The notes beneath the pieces are model-generated. The model saw only the letters and a program-made list of their open reading frames with translations. It searched no databases and had not been told where the DNA came from. Both the position numbers and the translations under genes were made by a program. DNA of 49,784 nucleotides, taken from contig DWXX01000080.1 of the NCBI GenBank assembly GCA_019118985.1, positions 1-49,784 on the forward strand, in the 5' to 3' direction. Numbering within the stretch: the stretch's first letter is position 1; each line of letters opens with the position of its first letter. This DNA comes from Candidatus Faecalibacterium faecipullorum. Lineage in GTDB: Bacteria; Bacillota; Clostridia; Oscillospirales; Ruminococcaceae. Positions 1-7,655 of this stretch are shown piece by piece.

Positions 1-111
1 GTACCCCAGCGCGGCGGCCACATCCCTGCCCACCAGCCAGGGTTCGCCCTCCACTTCCACGGTGCGCACCGTGCCGAAGGCGGGGTTTTCAAATACGGTC
101 AGGTTCTGCAT
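1..111 (-). CDS. Bro-N domain phage antirepressor, 5' end only
   Basis: The first 37 codons of a minus-strand gene are present; the rest lies beyond the window start. The peptide begins MQNLTVFENPAFGTVRTVEV and continues with a WLVGRDVAAALGY segment. This matches the start of the Bro-N domain, with its F/V-x-A-x-D-V-A-x-A-L-G-Y signature, found in prophage and mobile-element antirepressors. A good ribosome site (AAAGGAAG) lies about 8 bases before the ATG. Bro-N proteins usually bind DNA and act in lysogeny control or as orphan regulators. The 9-bp repeat arrays at 187-312 lie just upstream and a weak -10 (TATCAT, 167-172 on the minus strand) sits between, so autoregulation is plausible but inferred. 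The C-terminal domain cannot be seen. Confidence 0.75.
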   Translation of the reverse strand, partial: MQNLTVFENPAFGTVRTVEVEGEPWLVGRDVAAALGY

Positions 112-186
112 AGACTTGCTTCCTTTCTTTGGGCCCCTGTGCGGGGCGGTTTGTGTTTGCAAGCCCATGATACCACCCCCCAGAGC

Positions 187-312
187 GTACTTCCGGTACT
201 TTGCGTACTTTTTAGAGTATGGGTATTTCCGGTAAAACGCCCTCAAAACGGGCGAATTACCCAAACTACACCCTTTCCCAAAAGTACCGAAAGTACCCGA
301 ACTACCCACAGC
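187..312. repeat. inverted pair of 9-bp iteron arrays
   Basis: Two short tandem arrays with an exact 9-base period face each other. The left one (187-240) reads as ACTTCCGGT, ACTTTGCGT, ACTTTTTAG and, further on, ATTTCCGGT. The right one (259-312) contains the reverse complement of the same unit: ACCCAAACT, ACCGAAAGT, ACCCGAACT. The shared consensus is about ACTTTCGGT. The region has no convincing gene. It lies between the Bro-N gene, whose likely promoter it touches, and the 3' end of the ABC importer operon. It could be operator iterons or a small repeat element; the sequence alone does not decide. Confidence 0.6.
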
Positions 313-376
313 AAAACCCCCGCCTTTCCTTGATCTTTGACCGCCTCGCGGGAGTAGTCCCATTTGCCGCAGGCGC

Positions 377-405
377 AAAAAAGCCCGCCGGGCGGCCCGG
401 CGGGC
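377..405 (-). terminator. Rho-independent terminator of the amino-acid ABC operon
   Basis: A perfect 10-bp stem (GCCCGCCGGG, 383-392, with 396-405) and a 3-base loop are followed on the minus strand by a run of six T. It lies 17 bases past the ATPase stop codon. Confidence 0.9.
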
Positions 406-422
406 GGTGGGGCGGCTGGGCC

Positions 423-1163
423 TCAGCGCTCGCGGAAGCGGCTGAGGAACTCGACCGTTTTGGGGTTCTGCGGGTGGTCGAAGATGTCGGCGGGGGCGCC
501 CTCCTCGGCGATGACGCCGTCGGCCATGTAGACGACGCGGCTGGAGACGTCCCTGGCAAAGGCCATCTCGTGGGTGACCACGATCATGGTCAGGCCGGCG
601 GCGGCCAGGCGGCGCATGACCGCCAGCACCTCGCCCACCATCTGCGGGTCAAGGGCGGAGGTCGGCTCGTCGAACAGCAGTACCTCCGGCTGCATGGACA
701 GCGCCCGGGCGATGGCCACCCGCTGCTTCTGCCCGCCCGACAGCTGCCGGGGGCGGGCGTGGATGTAGGGGGCCATGCCGACCTTTTCGAGGTTTTCAAG
801 GGCGGTCTTTCGGGCCGTCTCCTTGTCCTGGCGCAGGACGCAGCGCAGGCCGGCGGTGCAGTTTTCCAGCACCGTCATGTTGTTGAACAGGTTGAAGGAC
901 TGGAACACCATCCCCACCCGGGCGCGGTAGCCGCAGGGGTCGAAGCCGCGGGCGGTGATGTCCTGCCCGTGGAAGAGGATGGACCCGGCGGTGGGGGTCT
1001 CCAGCAGGTTGATGCAGCGCAGCAGGGTCGATTTGCCCGAGCCGGACGCGCCGATGACGCAGGTGACGTCCCCCGGGCTGACGGTGAAGTCGACGTCCCG
1101 CAGCACCACATGGGTGCCGAAGCTCTTGGACAGGTGGCGCACTTCAATGATGGGTTCAGACAT
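423..1163 (-). CDS. polar amino-acid ABC transporter ATP-binding protein
   Basis: This 246-residue cytoplasmic ATPase drives import by the permease and binding protein encoded just upstream. Walker A (GASGSGKST), the signature LSGGQKQRVAIARAL and Walker B (LLFDEPTSALDP) are intact, and length and order match the GlnQ/HisP family. The ATG is preceded by AAGGAGGG at good spacing. It overlaps the permease stop by 8 bases, which suggests translational coupling. It is last in a three-gene minus-strand operon closed by the terminator at 377-405. Substrate specificity within polar amino acids or cystine cannot be read from the ATPase. Confidence 0.93.
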   Translation of the reverse strand: MSEPIIEVRHLSKSFGTHVVLRDVDFTVSPGDVTCVIGASGSGKSTLLRCINLLETPTAGSILFHGQDITARGFDPCGYRARVGMVFQSFNLFNNMTVLENCTAGLRCVLRQDKETARKTALENLEKVGMAPYIHARPRQLSGGQKQRVAIARALSMQPEVLLFDEPTSALDPQMVGEVLAVMRRLAAAGLTMIVVTHEMAFARDVSSRVVYMADGVIAEEGAPADIFDHPQNPKTVEFLSRFRER

Positions 1164-1980
1164 GGCTGGCGCCCTCCTTCATATCGAGATTCTGGGACGC
1201 ATGGTCGGGGGCGGGGGCGTTGTACATCCCGCTGGTGTAAGCGAGGGTGTCGGTGGTGTCGAGGTCGTAGTTCATGGGGCCGTCCAGCTTTTTCTCCCAC
1301 AGGCGCAGCAGATAGCTGGAGACCAGGGTCATGGTCAGGTAGATCAGCATGACCAGGGTGGCGCTCTGGAAATAGGTGTACTCGGCGCCCACCACGCTCT
1401 TGTGGACAAAGAACAGGTCGGTGATCGAGATGACCGACAGCACCGAGGTGTCCTTGATGTTGATGATGAAGTTGTTGCCGATCTGGGGCACGATGTTGCG
1501 CAGCGCCTGCGGCATGATGACGTGCAGCATGGTCTGCCAGTGGGTCATGCCGATGGCCATGGCGCCCTCGGTCTGCCCGGGGTCGATGGAGACGATGCCG
1601 CCGCGGACCGTCTCGGCCATGTACGCGCCGGTGTTGATGGATACGATCAGGAAGCCGGCCGTCCACATCTCGAGGTGGAGGTCAAAGGCGTACATCAGGC
1701 CGTAGTAGATGAACACCGCCTGGATCATCATGGGGGTGCCGCGGAACAGCTCGACATAGCACCGCAGCAGCCCCCGCAGCCCCCGCAGGGGGATGCGCTT
1801 GCACAGCGGGTCCCGCTGCGGGTCGATGGGGATGGTCTGCAAAACGCCCACCGCAAAGCCGATCAGGCAGCCGATCAGGGTGCCCACCAGCGCCAGCAGC
1901 AGGGTGGTGCCCGCGCCGCGCAGGTAGGACGGGCCGTACTCTGCCAGCAGGGCGGCGCACTCGTTCAGAAATGTGTACAT
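1156..1980 (-). CDS. polar amino-acid ABC transporter permease
   Basis: A 274-residue inner-membrane permease of the HisM/GlnP type. After a hydrophobic N-terminal segment (about residues 20-45) come VELFRGTPMMIQAVFIYYGL, typical of the family, and the cytoplasmic EAA-like loop (ETVRGGIVSIDPGQTEGAMAIG, given here only as a landmark at about residues 155-176). The product should pair with the ATPase as a homodimeric channel, since only one permease gene is present. The C-terminal tail of about 30 residues after the last membrane segment is longer than usual. The ribosome site is AAAGGAG. It lies 32 bases after the binding-protein gene. Confidence 0.92.
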   Translation of the reverse strand: MYTFLNECAALLAEYGPSYLRGAGTTLLLALVGTLIGCLIGFAVGVLQTIPIDPQRDPLCKRIPLRGLRGLLRCYVELFRGTPMMIQAVFIYYGLMYAFDLHLEMWTAGFLIVSINTGAYMAETVRGGIVSIDPGQTEGAMAIGMTHWQTMLHVIMPQALRNIVPQIGNNFIINIKDTSVLSVISITDLFFVHKSVVGAEYTYFQSATLVMLIYLTMTLVSSYLLRLWEKKLDGPMNYDLDTTDTLAYTSGMYNAPAPDHASQNLDMKEGASHV

Positions 1981-2012
1981 GGGGACAAACTCCTTTGGTC
2001 AGGGGGCGGGGC

Positions 2013-2879
2013 TTATTCGCTCAAAGGCTGGACCGAGATGGCCTCGTCCATCATGGCGTTGTAGTCGTCGGTGGTCATAGCGGCGAGCACCTCGTTGATG
2101 GCGTCCTTGAGGGCGGTGTTGCCCTTCTTCATCGAGATGCCGATGTTGATCTCCTCCTCGCTGACGGCAAAGTCGTCATCGCCGCCGCCGAAGTCCAGCA
2201 TCACAAAGTCGGGGTAGGCCACCAGCGCCGCCTGGGCGGTGGGCCGGTCGGTCACCACCACGTCCACGGCGCCGCTGTCCAGGGCCACCAGCATGGCGGG
2301 GGCGGTCTCCTGCGCGGGCAGGATGTCGGCGTTTTCGATCTGGGGCAGGCAGATGTCGTACCAGATGGTGCCCAGCTGGCTGGTGCAGGTGGCGCCGGCC
2401 AGGTCGGCCACGCCGGCGGCGGCCGCGTAGGGGCTGTCCTTCTTGACCAGGGTGACGATGGAGGCGTAGTAGTACGGGTCAGAGAAGTCTACCTGCTCGG
2501 CCCGCTTGCTGGTGATGGACTGGCCGGCGATGACGCAGTCCACATCCCCGGACTGGACGGCGGGGACCAGGCTGTCCCAGTCCAGCTTGACGATCTGGAC
2601 TTCCTGGCCGAGGGCCTCGCCGATCTTCTTGGCCATCATGACGTCGTAGCCGTAGGCGTAGTCGCTGGAGTTGCGGATCTGCACCGCGCCGTTCGCGTCG
2701 TCGGTCTGGGTCCAGTTGTAGGGGGCGTAGGCGCACTCCATAGCCACCGTCAGGACGGCGGGGTCGCCGTCGCCGTCGGGCAGGGCAGTGTCGGCCGAGC
2801 TGGCCGAGCCGCCGCAGCCCACAAGGCCCGCCATGGCCGCGAGGGCCAGGCAGAGGGCAGTCAGTTTCATCTTTTTCAT
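2013..2879 (-). CDS. amino-acid ABC transporter substrate-binding lipoprotein
   Basis: This 288-residue protein has a lipoprotein signal peptide with lipobox LVGC; Cys22 would carry the lipid anchor on the outer face of the membrane. The mature part is a type-2 periplasmic-binding fold (SBP_bac_3): YAPYNW near the N-terminus, YGYDVMMAKKIGEALG, VDCVIAGQSITSKRAEQVDFS and a C-terminal MDEAISVQPLSE. The first gene of the operon; an AAAAAAGGAGA ribosome site and a SigA promoter lie upstream. An arginine in the ITSKRAEQ segment is the family position that contacts the substrate carboxylate. Which amino acid is bound is not evident. Confidence 0.92.
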   Translation of the reverse strand: MKKMKLTALCLALAAMAGLVGCGGSASSADTALPDGDGDPAVLTVAMECAYAPYNWTQTDDANGAVQIRNSSDYAYGYDVMMAKKIGEALGQEVQIVKLDWDSLVPAVQSGDVDCVIAGQSITSKRAEQVDFSDPYYYASIVTLVKKDSPYAAAAGVADLAGATCTSQLGTIWYDICLPQIENADILPAQETAPAMLVALDSGAVDVVVTDRPTAQAALVAYPDFVMLDFGGGDDDFAVSEEEINIGISMKKGNTALKDAINEVLAAMTTDDYNAMMDEAISVQPLSE

Positions 2880-2937
2880 CGTTCAAGTCTCCTTTTTTCC
2901 CAAAAACCCTTCTGATTGACAAGCGTGGTCTTGAAGT

Positions 2938-2966
2938 ATTGTATTCATCTATAATATATTTGTCAA
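2938..2966 (-). promoter_or_regulatory. SigA promoter of the amino-acid ABC operon
   Basis: On the minus strand TTGACA (2966-2961) is separated by 17 bases from TACAAT (2943-2938). The spacer is strongly AT-rich against the GC-rich background. CTTGA and TCAAG bracket the promoter as a short inverted repeat, which could be an operator. Confidence 0.85.
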
Positions 2967-3007
2967 GTGGAAATCAACAGGATACCGCGCTTCACCGCCC
3001 GCAGCGA

Positions 3008-3036
3008 TTGACAAACCGCCCCCGAGTGGGTAAACT
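3008..3036 (+). promoter_or_regulatory. SigA promoter of gltX
   Basis: TTGACA (3008-3013), 17 bases, TAAACT (3031-3036). Transcription would start about 50 bases before the gltX ATG. No T-box leader fits in this short space. Confidence 0.8.
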
Positions 3037-3092
3037 AAAGCTGTCTTTGTGAATCACGCCGTCTTTGCGGCGCCGTATATGAGGAGAGCATC

Positions 3093-4574
3093 ATGGAAGA
3101 AAAGAAAGTACGCACCCGGTTCGCCCCGTCGCCCACCGGGTATATGCATGTGGGCAACCTGCGCACCGCCCTCTACGCCTACCTGACCGCCAAGCACGCG
3201 GGGGGCACCTTCATCCTGCGGATCGAGGATACCGACCAGGAGCGGTACGTCGACGGCGCGGTGGACGTCATCTACGACACCTGCCGGGAGGCCGGCCTGC
3301 TGTGGGACGAGGGCCCCGACGTCGGCGGCCCGGTGGGCCCCTATGTCCAGAGCGAGCGGATGGGCCTGTTCAAGCAGTACGCCGAGCAGCTGGTGGCCGA
3401 CGGCAAGGCCTACTACTGCTTTTGCACCAACGAGCGGCTGGACGCTCTGCACGCCGAGCAGCGCGCCCGGGGCGAGATGACCCACTACGACGGCTGCTGC
3501 CGCGACCTGCCCCCCGAGGAGGTCAAAGCCCGCCTGGCCGCCGGCGAGCCCTACGTCATCCGGCAGAAGATCCCCCGCACCGGGGTCACCGGCTTTGACG
3601 ACCTGGTCTACGGCCACATCGAGGTCAACAACAGCGAGATGGACGACCAGATCCTCATCAAGAGCGACGGGATGCCCACCTACAACTTTGCCAACGTGGT
3701 GGACGACCACCTGATGGGGATCACCCACGTCATCCGCGGCAGCGAGTACCTGTCCTCCACCCCGAAGTACAATCTGCTGTACGAGGCCTTCGGGTGGGAG
3801 ATACCGGCCTACATCCACTGCCCCCCGGTGATGAAGGACGCGCAGAACAAGCTGTCCAAGCGCAACGGCGACGCCAGCTACCAGGACCTGATCGCCAAGG
3901 GGTGCCTGCCCCAGGCCATCCTGAACTATATCTGCCTGCTGGGCTGGAGCCCCAAAGGCGAATACGCCGAGCGGGAGATCTTCACCCTGCCCGAGCTGGT
4001 CGAGATCTGGGACCCTGCCGGCATCTCGAAGTCCCCGGCCATCTTTGACCCCCTCAAGCTGCGGGCCATCAACGCCGAGTATATCCGCCGGCTCACCCCC
4101 GAGGAGTTTGCCGCCAAGGCCGGCCCCTGGATCGATCAGGCGGTGCACTGCCCCGTCAACAAGGCGCTGCTGTGCGCCAACCTCCAGCCCCGGTGCGAGA
4201 TGTTCAGCGACATCCCGCCGCAGATCGACTTTTTCGACGCCCTGCCCGACTACGACCTGAGCCTGTATGCCAACAAAAAGCAGAAGACCACCCCCGCCTC
4301 GGCCCTGGAAGCCCTGACCGCCCTGGAGCTGCTGCTCTCGGACGAGGGGACCGACTACGCCGACCGGGACGGCCTGTTCGACGCCTGCAAGGCCCTGGCC
4401 GAGCGGATGGAGCACAAGAACGGCTGGCTGCTCTACCCGCTGGGCATCGCCCTGTCGGGCAAGCAGCGCACCCCCGGCGGCGGGGTGGACCTGGCCTGCA
4501 TGATGGGCCGTGAAAAGACGGTGGAGCGGCTGCACGCCGCCATCGCCCGGCTGCGCGATGCCGCCGAGGCGTAA
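3093..4574 (+). CDS. gltX: glutamyl-tRNA synthetase
   Basis: Class I synthetase of 493 residues, normal for bacterial GluRS. It activates glutamate and charges tRNA-Glu in the cytoplasm. The HIGH signature is HVGN (residues 19-22) inside FAPSPTGYMHVGNLRTAL. The KMSKS signature is KLSKR (residues 253-257), the usual GluRS form. The catalytic Rossmann domain fills about the first 300 residues and the helical anticodon-binding part the rest. The ATG is preceded by GAGGAGA. It is a single-gene unit with its own promoter and terminator. Whether the enzyme also charges tRNA-Gln (non-discriminating) cannot be decided from the window. Confidence 0.97.
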   Translation: MEEKKVRTRFAPSPTGYMHVGNLRTALYAYLTAKHAGGTFILRIEDTDQERYVDGAVDVIYDTCREAGLLWDEGPDVGGPVGPYVQSERMGLFKQYAEQLVADGKAYYCFCTNERLDALHAEQRARGEMTHYDGCCRDLPPEEVKARLAAGEPYVIRQKIPRTGVTGFDDLVYGHIEVNNSEMDDQILIKSDGMPTYNFANVVDDHLMGITHVIRGSEYLSSTPKYNLLYEAFGWEIPAYIHCPPVMKDAQNKLSKRNGDASYQDLIAKGCLPQAILNYICLLGWSPKGEYAEREIFTLPELVEIWDPAGISKSPAIFDPLKLRAINAEYIRRLTPEEFAAKAGPWIDQAVHCPVNKALLCANLQPRCEMFSDIPPQIDFFDALPDYDLSLYANKKQKTTPASALEALTALELLLSDEGTDYADRDGLFDACKALAERMEHKNGWLLYPLGIALSGKQRTPGGGVDLACMMGREKTVERLHAAIARLRDAAEA

Positions 4575-4603
4575 TATATTCCCCTGCGCTGACAGACACA
4601 GAC

Positions 4604-4647
4604 AAAGATCCCCCCGCGGCGGAAAAACGCTGCGGGGGGATCTTTTT
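4604..4647 (+). terminator. Rho-independent terminator of gltX
   Basis: Twelve-bp stem (AGATCCCCCCGC with GCGGGGGGATCT) with a short loop, followed by TTTTT. Confidence 0.93.
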
Positions 4648-4766
4648 GGCTTGTTTGGTCTGGTTTTGGCGCTGTCGCCTTCTGCGGCAAAAAGCGCGGC
4701 GCGGCCCTGCTAGAGTATATGCACAGGCCATCGCGGCGATGCATCAACAGTCAGGGGGCGTATTGT

Positions 4767-7091
4767 ATGGAAAAAAGTTTTGCAGGGAAAATGGGCCCTG
4801 GGCAGGCCGGCGGGCTGTCGGTCGCCCTTGCGCCGGACGCCGGGCGGGACACCCTCGACCGGCGGGGCCGGCTGCGGGCGGCGGGGCGGCAGGTGTTCGG
4901 CCTGGCGGCGGGGGCCGCCGGGGGCTGGGCGGTGCTGTACGGGCAGCTGTGCCCCCTGGGGCTGGCCATGGTGCTGGGCCTCGGGGAGGACTGCTTTGCC
5001 GCGGCGGCGGCCGGCGCGGTGCTGGCCATGCTGGGCCGCGGGCTGGGGGTGCGGGCGGTCTGCCTGCTCTGCGCCGTGGGGGGCGCGGTGGCGGTGCGGT
5101 GGCTCTGCCCGGGGCGGTACGGGCCGGCGGCGGGGGGCGCCTGCGCCCTGCTGATGGGCAGCGCCCTGTGCTTCAAGGGGTACATCGGCGGGGACGGGCT
5201 GCTGTTCGCCGGGGCGGACGCGGCGGTGGCGGCGGCGCTGGGGCTGGCGCTGCGCCGCTTCCCGCCCGAACGGCCGGGCGCGGGGCGTCTGGTGCTGCTG
5301 GGCTGCTTTGCGGCGGCGCTGGGCTCTTTCGGCTTTGCGGGGCCGGCGGTGGCGGGCGGGCCGCTGGCTTTCAACCTGGGCCTTGCCGCGGCGGCGGCCT
5401 GCGCGCTGGCCATGGCCTGCCGGGGCGGGGGGCAGAACGCCCTTGCCGGGGCGGCCGCGATGGCCGCCGGCCTGTGCTGCGCCGACGTGTCGCTGGCGGG
5501 CGGGGCGGCGGGGCTGTGCTGCGGCGCGGCCTTTGCCCTGCTGCCGCCGGGGGACAGGCTGGTCAGCGCCGCCCTCTGCGCCGCCGGCGCGCTGAGCGCC
5601 ATCCTGGCGGTGCAGCCGCCCGGGGCTGCCTTTGGGCAGATGGCGTCGGTGGGGGCGGGGCTTGTTTGCTGCCTGCTGGCGCCCCGCCGCCTGCTGCTGC
5701 GGGACGCCGCCCCCGGCGACGCTTTGCCGGCGCAGCGGCCGCAGCTGTCGGCGGCGGCCACAAGGCTGAACGCCGCGGCCGAGAGCCTGTCCTCCCTGGC
5801 GGACACCGTCAATAAGGTGTACGAGGGGCTGCCCCGCCGGCAGGAGGGCTGGCGCTGGGTCATCGACGCCACCCACGACGCGCTGTGCGCCAACTGCGGC
5901 CGCCGGGAAGAATGCTGGAAGGCGGAGTACGCCGTCACCATGGCCGGCTTTGAGGCGCTGCGCCCCATCCTGGAGGAAAAGCAGCAGGCCGGCACCCAGG
6001 ACCTGCCGGGGCAGCTGTCCCGCTGCATCCACCCGGCGGCGCTGTCGGGGACGGTGACCCGCACCTTCGCCCTCTACAAGAGCCGGCAGGAGGCGCGGGT
6101 CCACGCCGAGGCCATGCGCACCGCCCTGACCGAGCAGTACAGCGCGGTGGCCCAGGCCCTCAGCGCGTTGGGCGACCAGCTGGGCAGCCCCGGCAGCCCC
6201 GAGCCCTACAAGTCGGGGCGGGTGGCGGCCTTCTTCACCTCGCTGGGGATGCCGCCCCTCGAGTGCGCCGTCACCCTGGACGACCTGGGCCGCACCCGGG
6301 CGGCGGTCACTCTGCCGCGGGCCCGGCTGGGGCAGGGGGAGCTGGCGGCCCTGGCAGGGGAGGTGGGCCGGCTGTGCCGCCGCAGCTTCGAGACGCCCCA
6401 GCGGCTGAACTGCAGGGGGGTGACCACCCTGCTGTTCACCGAAAAGCCGCTGCTGCGGGCCGTCTTTGGCTGGGCGGGGGCGGCAGCCCGCGGGGAGGTG
6501 TCGGGGGACGCGGTGCAGCAGTTCTGCAGCCCCACCGCCGCGCAGATGATCCTCTGCGACGGGATGGGCACCGGCCGCCCCGCCGCGGTGGACGGCAACC
6601 TGGCCGCCGACCTGACCGGGCGGCTGCTGCGGGCGGGCTTTGCCGCCGAGCTGGCCGCCCGGCTGGTCAACGTGGCCCTCGCCCTCAAAAGCGAGGAGGA
6701 GGGCGGGGCGACCCTCGACCTGCTCAGCGTCGACCTCTACACCGGGACGGCCCGCGTCTTCAAGGCGGGGGCGGCCCCCGGCTTCATCGTCCACGAGGGC
6801 AAGGCCCGCACGGTGGGGGAGGCCGGGCTGCCGGTGGGGGTGCTGGGGGACGTCAACGGGCAGAGCAGGCTGGTCCGGCTGGCCGCCGGGGATGTGGCGG
6901 TGCTGGTGTCGGACGGGCTGCTGGTGGACGGCCCCGGCTGGGTGCTCAAGCAGCTGGAACTGTCGGCCGCCGCCGGTGACGGCCCCGAACAGATCGCCCG
7001 CACCCTGGTGGACACCGCCCGCGGCCGCGCCGACAAGACGGGGCGGGCCGACGACATCACCGCCGCCGTCCTCCGGCTGGAGCGGTATTAG
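4767..7091 (+). CDS. spoIIE: stage II sporulation protein E, serine phosphatase
   Basis: A 774-residue membrane phosphatase. In sporulating Firmicutes SpoIIE dephosphorylates SpoIIAA, which frees SigF in the forespore, and it also localises to the asymmetric septum. About residues 30-330 are a run of Ala/Gly/Leu-rich membrane helices, then a cytoplasmic linker with a Cys cluster (CANCGRREECW). The C-terminal PP2C domain has the metal-binding CDGMGTG (Asp598), VSDGLLVD (Asp716) and a terminal RADDITAAV. Length and architecture match the family (827 residues in B. subtilis). I chose the ATG at 4767 because the membrane region follows and a CAGGGGG ribosome site precedes it. No clear Spo0A box is visible upstream. 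GC content is extreme even for this genome. Confidence 0.9.
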   Translation: MEKSFAGKMGPGQAGGLSVALAPDAGRDTLDRRGRLRAAGRQVFGLAAGAAGGWAVLYGQLCPLGLAMVLGLGEDCFAAAAAGAVLAMLGRGLGVRAVCLLCAVGGAVAVRWLCPGRYGPAAGGACALLMGSALCFKGYIGGDGLLFAGADAAVAAALGLALRRFPPERPGAGRLVLLGCFAAALGSFGFAGPAVAGGPLAFNLGLAAAAACALAMACRGGGQNALAGAAAMAAGLCCADVSLAGGAAGLCCGAAFALLPPGDRLVSAALCAAGALSAILAVQPPGAAFGQMASVGAGLVCCLLAPRRLLLRDAAPGDALPAQRPQLSAAATRLNAAAESLSSLADTVNKVYEGLPRRQEGWRWVIDATHDALCANCGRREECWKAEYAVTMAGFEALRPILEEKQQAGTQDLPGQLSRCIHPAALSGTVTRTFALYKSRQEARVHAEAMRTALTEQYSAVAQALSALGDQLGSPGSPEPYKSGRVAAFFTSLGMPPLECAVTLDDLGRTRAAVTLPRARLGQGELAALAGEVGRLCRRSFETPQRLNCRGVTTLLFTEKPLLRAVFGWAGAAARGEVSGDAVQQFCSPTAAQMILCDGMGTGRPAAVDGNLAADLTGRLLRAGFAAELAARLVNVALALKSEEEGGATLDLLSVDLYTGTARVFKAGAAPGFIVHEGKARTVGEAGLPVGVLGDVNGQSRLVRLAAGDVAVLVSDGLLVDGPGWVLKQLELSAAAGDGPEQIARTLVDTARGRADKTGRADDITAAVLRLERY

Positions 7092-7115
7092 CCGCCCGCC
7101 AAACCGTCAGGACAA

Positions 7116-7152
7116 AACAAGGGCCCGCCGCGGCAAAACGGCAGGCCCTTTT
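7116..7152. terminator. bidirectional terminator between spoIIE and a small minus-strand gene
   Basis: AAGGGCCCGCCG pairs with CGGCAGGCCCTT with one mismatch. It is followed by TTTT on the plus strand and a T-rich run on the minus strand, so it can serve both converging genes. Confidence 0.75.
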
Positions 7153-7182
7153 CGGGTTGGGGGATGCAAAGGCGGGGGCGGC

Positions 7183-7323
7183 TCAGGCTTCGGCGCCGCC
7201 CTCTTCGCCGCCGTAGATGTGGATATAGTGGGGGGCGTTTTTGGCCTGGCAGAACAGCAGCAGCGCCGTGGCGGCGACCGCCAGCGCGGTGAGGGTAACA
7301 AGCAGTGCCTTGAGAACTTTCAT
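7183..7323 (-). CDS. 46-residue single-pass membrane protein, unknown
   Basis: A small gene with strong start signals: AAGGAGGT lies 7-8 bases before the ATG, and a consensus promoter lies upstream (7411-7439). The product starts MKVLKALLVTLTALAVAATA, has one hydrophobic helix (about residues 5-25), then CQAKNAPHYIHIYGG and an acidic end. It could be an anchored peptide or have an uncleaved signal segment. Transcription converges on spoIIE and ends in the shared terminator. I do not recognise a family. The well-formed promoter, ribosome site and terminator are the main evidence that it is real. Confidence 0.7.
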   Translation of the reverse strand: MKVLKALLVTLTALAVAATALLLFCQAKNAPHYIHIYGGEEGGAEA

Positions 7324-7410
7324 GTCGGGACCTCCTTATGGGTGAAGGGCGGGCGCGCGGCAGATGCGCCCGCCGTGCGTTCCTCTCGGAGCGGGGTGGT
7401 AAGTACCTAT

Positions 7411-7439
7411 AGTATAGCATACTCGGCCGCGGTCTGCAA
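7411..7439 (-). promoter_or_regulatory. promoter of the 46-residue membrane protein gene
   Basis: TTGCAG (7439-7434), 17 bases, TATACT (7416-7411) on the minus strand. Confidence 0.7.
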
Positions 7440-7526
7440 AGGCCAAAATAGGGAACTTGGACAAAGGTTAGCAAGATTTAACGCCGAAAAACTTTCATCT
7501 TCATCAAAATTTTGACCACTTTGGCG

Positions 7527-7554
7527 TTGACTTAAACCGGGGAAATGATACAAT
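7527..7554 (+). promoter_or_regulatory. promoter of the rnf operon
   Basis: TTGACT (7527-7532), 16 bases, TACAAT (7549-7554). Transcription would begin about 95 bases before rnfC. Confidence 0.75.
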
Positions 7555-7585
7555 AAAATATATCAGCAAGTACAGCCGCGGTTTC

Positions 7586-7630
7586 GTTGCGCCTTTTTGC
7601 CGGCGCGGGGAGAAGCGCCGCGGCGCAAAC
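7586..7630 (+). promoter_or_regulatory. hairpin in the rnf leader
   Basis: GTTGCGCC (7586-7593) pairs with GGCGCAAAC (7622-7630), enclosing an inner CGGCGC/GCGCCG stem. No T tract follows, so it is a leader structure and not a terminator. It ends about 25 bases before the rnfC ATG and close to the GGGGGA ribosome site. A role in mRNA stability or translation is inference. Confidence 0.5.
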
Positions 7631-7655
7631 CAATGAATGGGGGATTGTATAGTTC

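Noticed and set aside
219..1352. A 377-codon plus-strand open frame across the iterons and the ABC ATPase gene.
   Set aside because: It is Gly/Val/His-rich antisense translation of a well-supported ATPase gene, a usual artefact at this GC content. Only its first codons lie outside, in the iterons.
3037..3092. T-box or other tRNA-sensing leader before gltX.
   Set aside because: The leader is about 50 bases, too short, and lacks a GGTGGNACCGCG element.
4648..4766. Possible Spo0A box before spoIIE.
   Set aside because: Only partial matches (TGTCGCC) are present; no convincing 0A box or spaced -10/-35 pair.
7440..7526. GTTA-N8-TAAC at about 7466-7481 as a possible Rex redox operator before rnf.
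   Set aside because: Spacing and flanking bases do not match the clostridial Rex site, and it lies well upstream of the -35.
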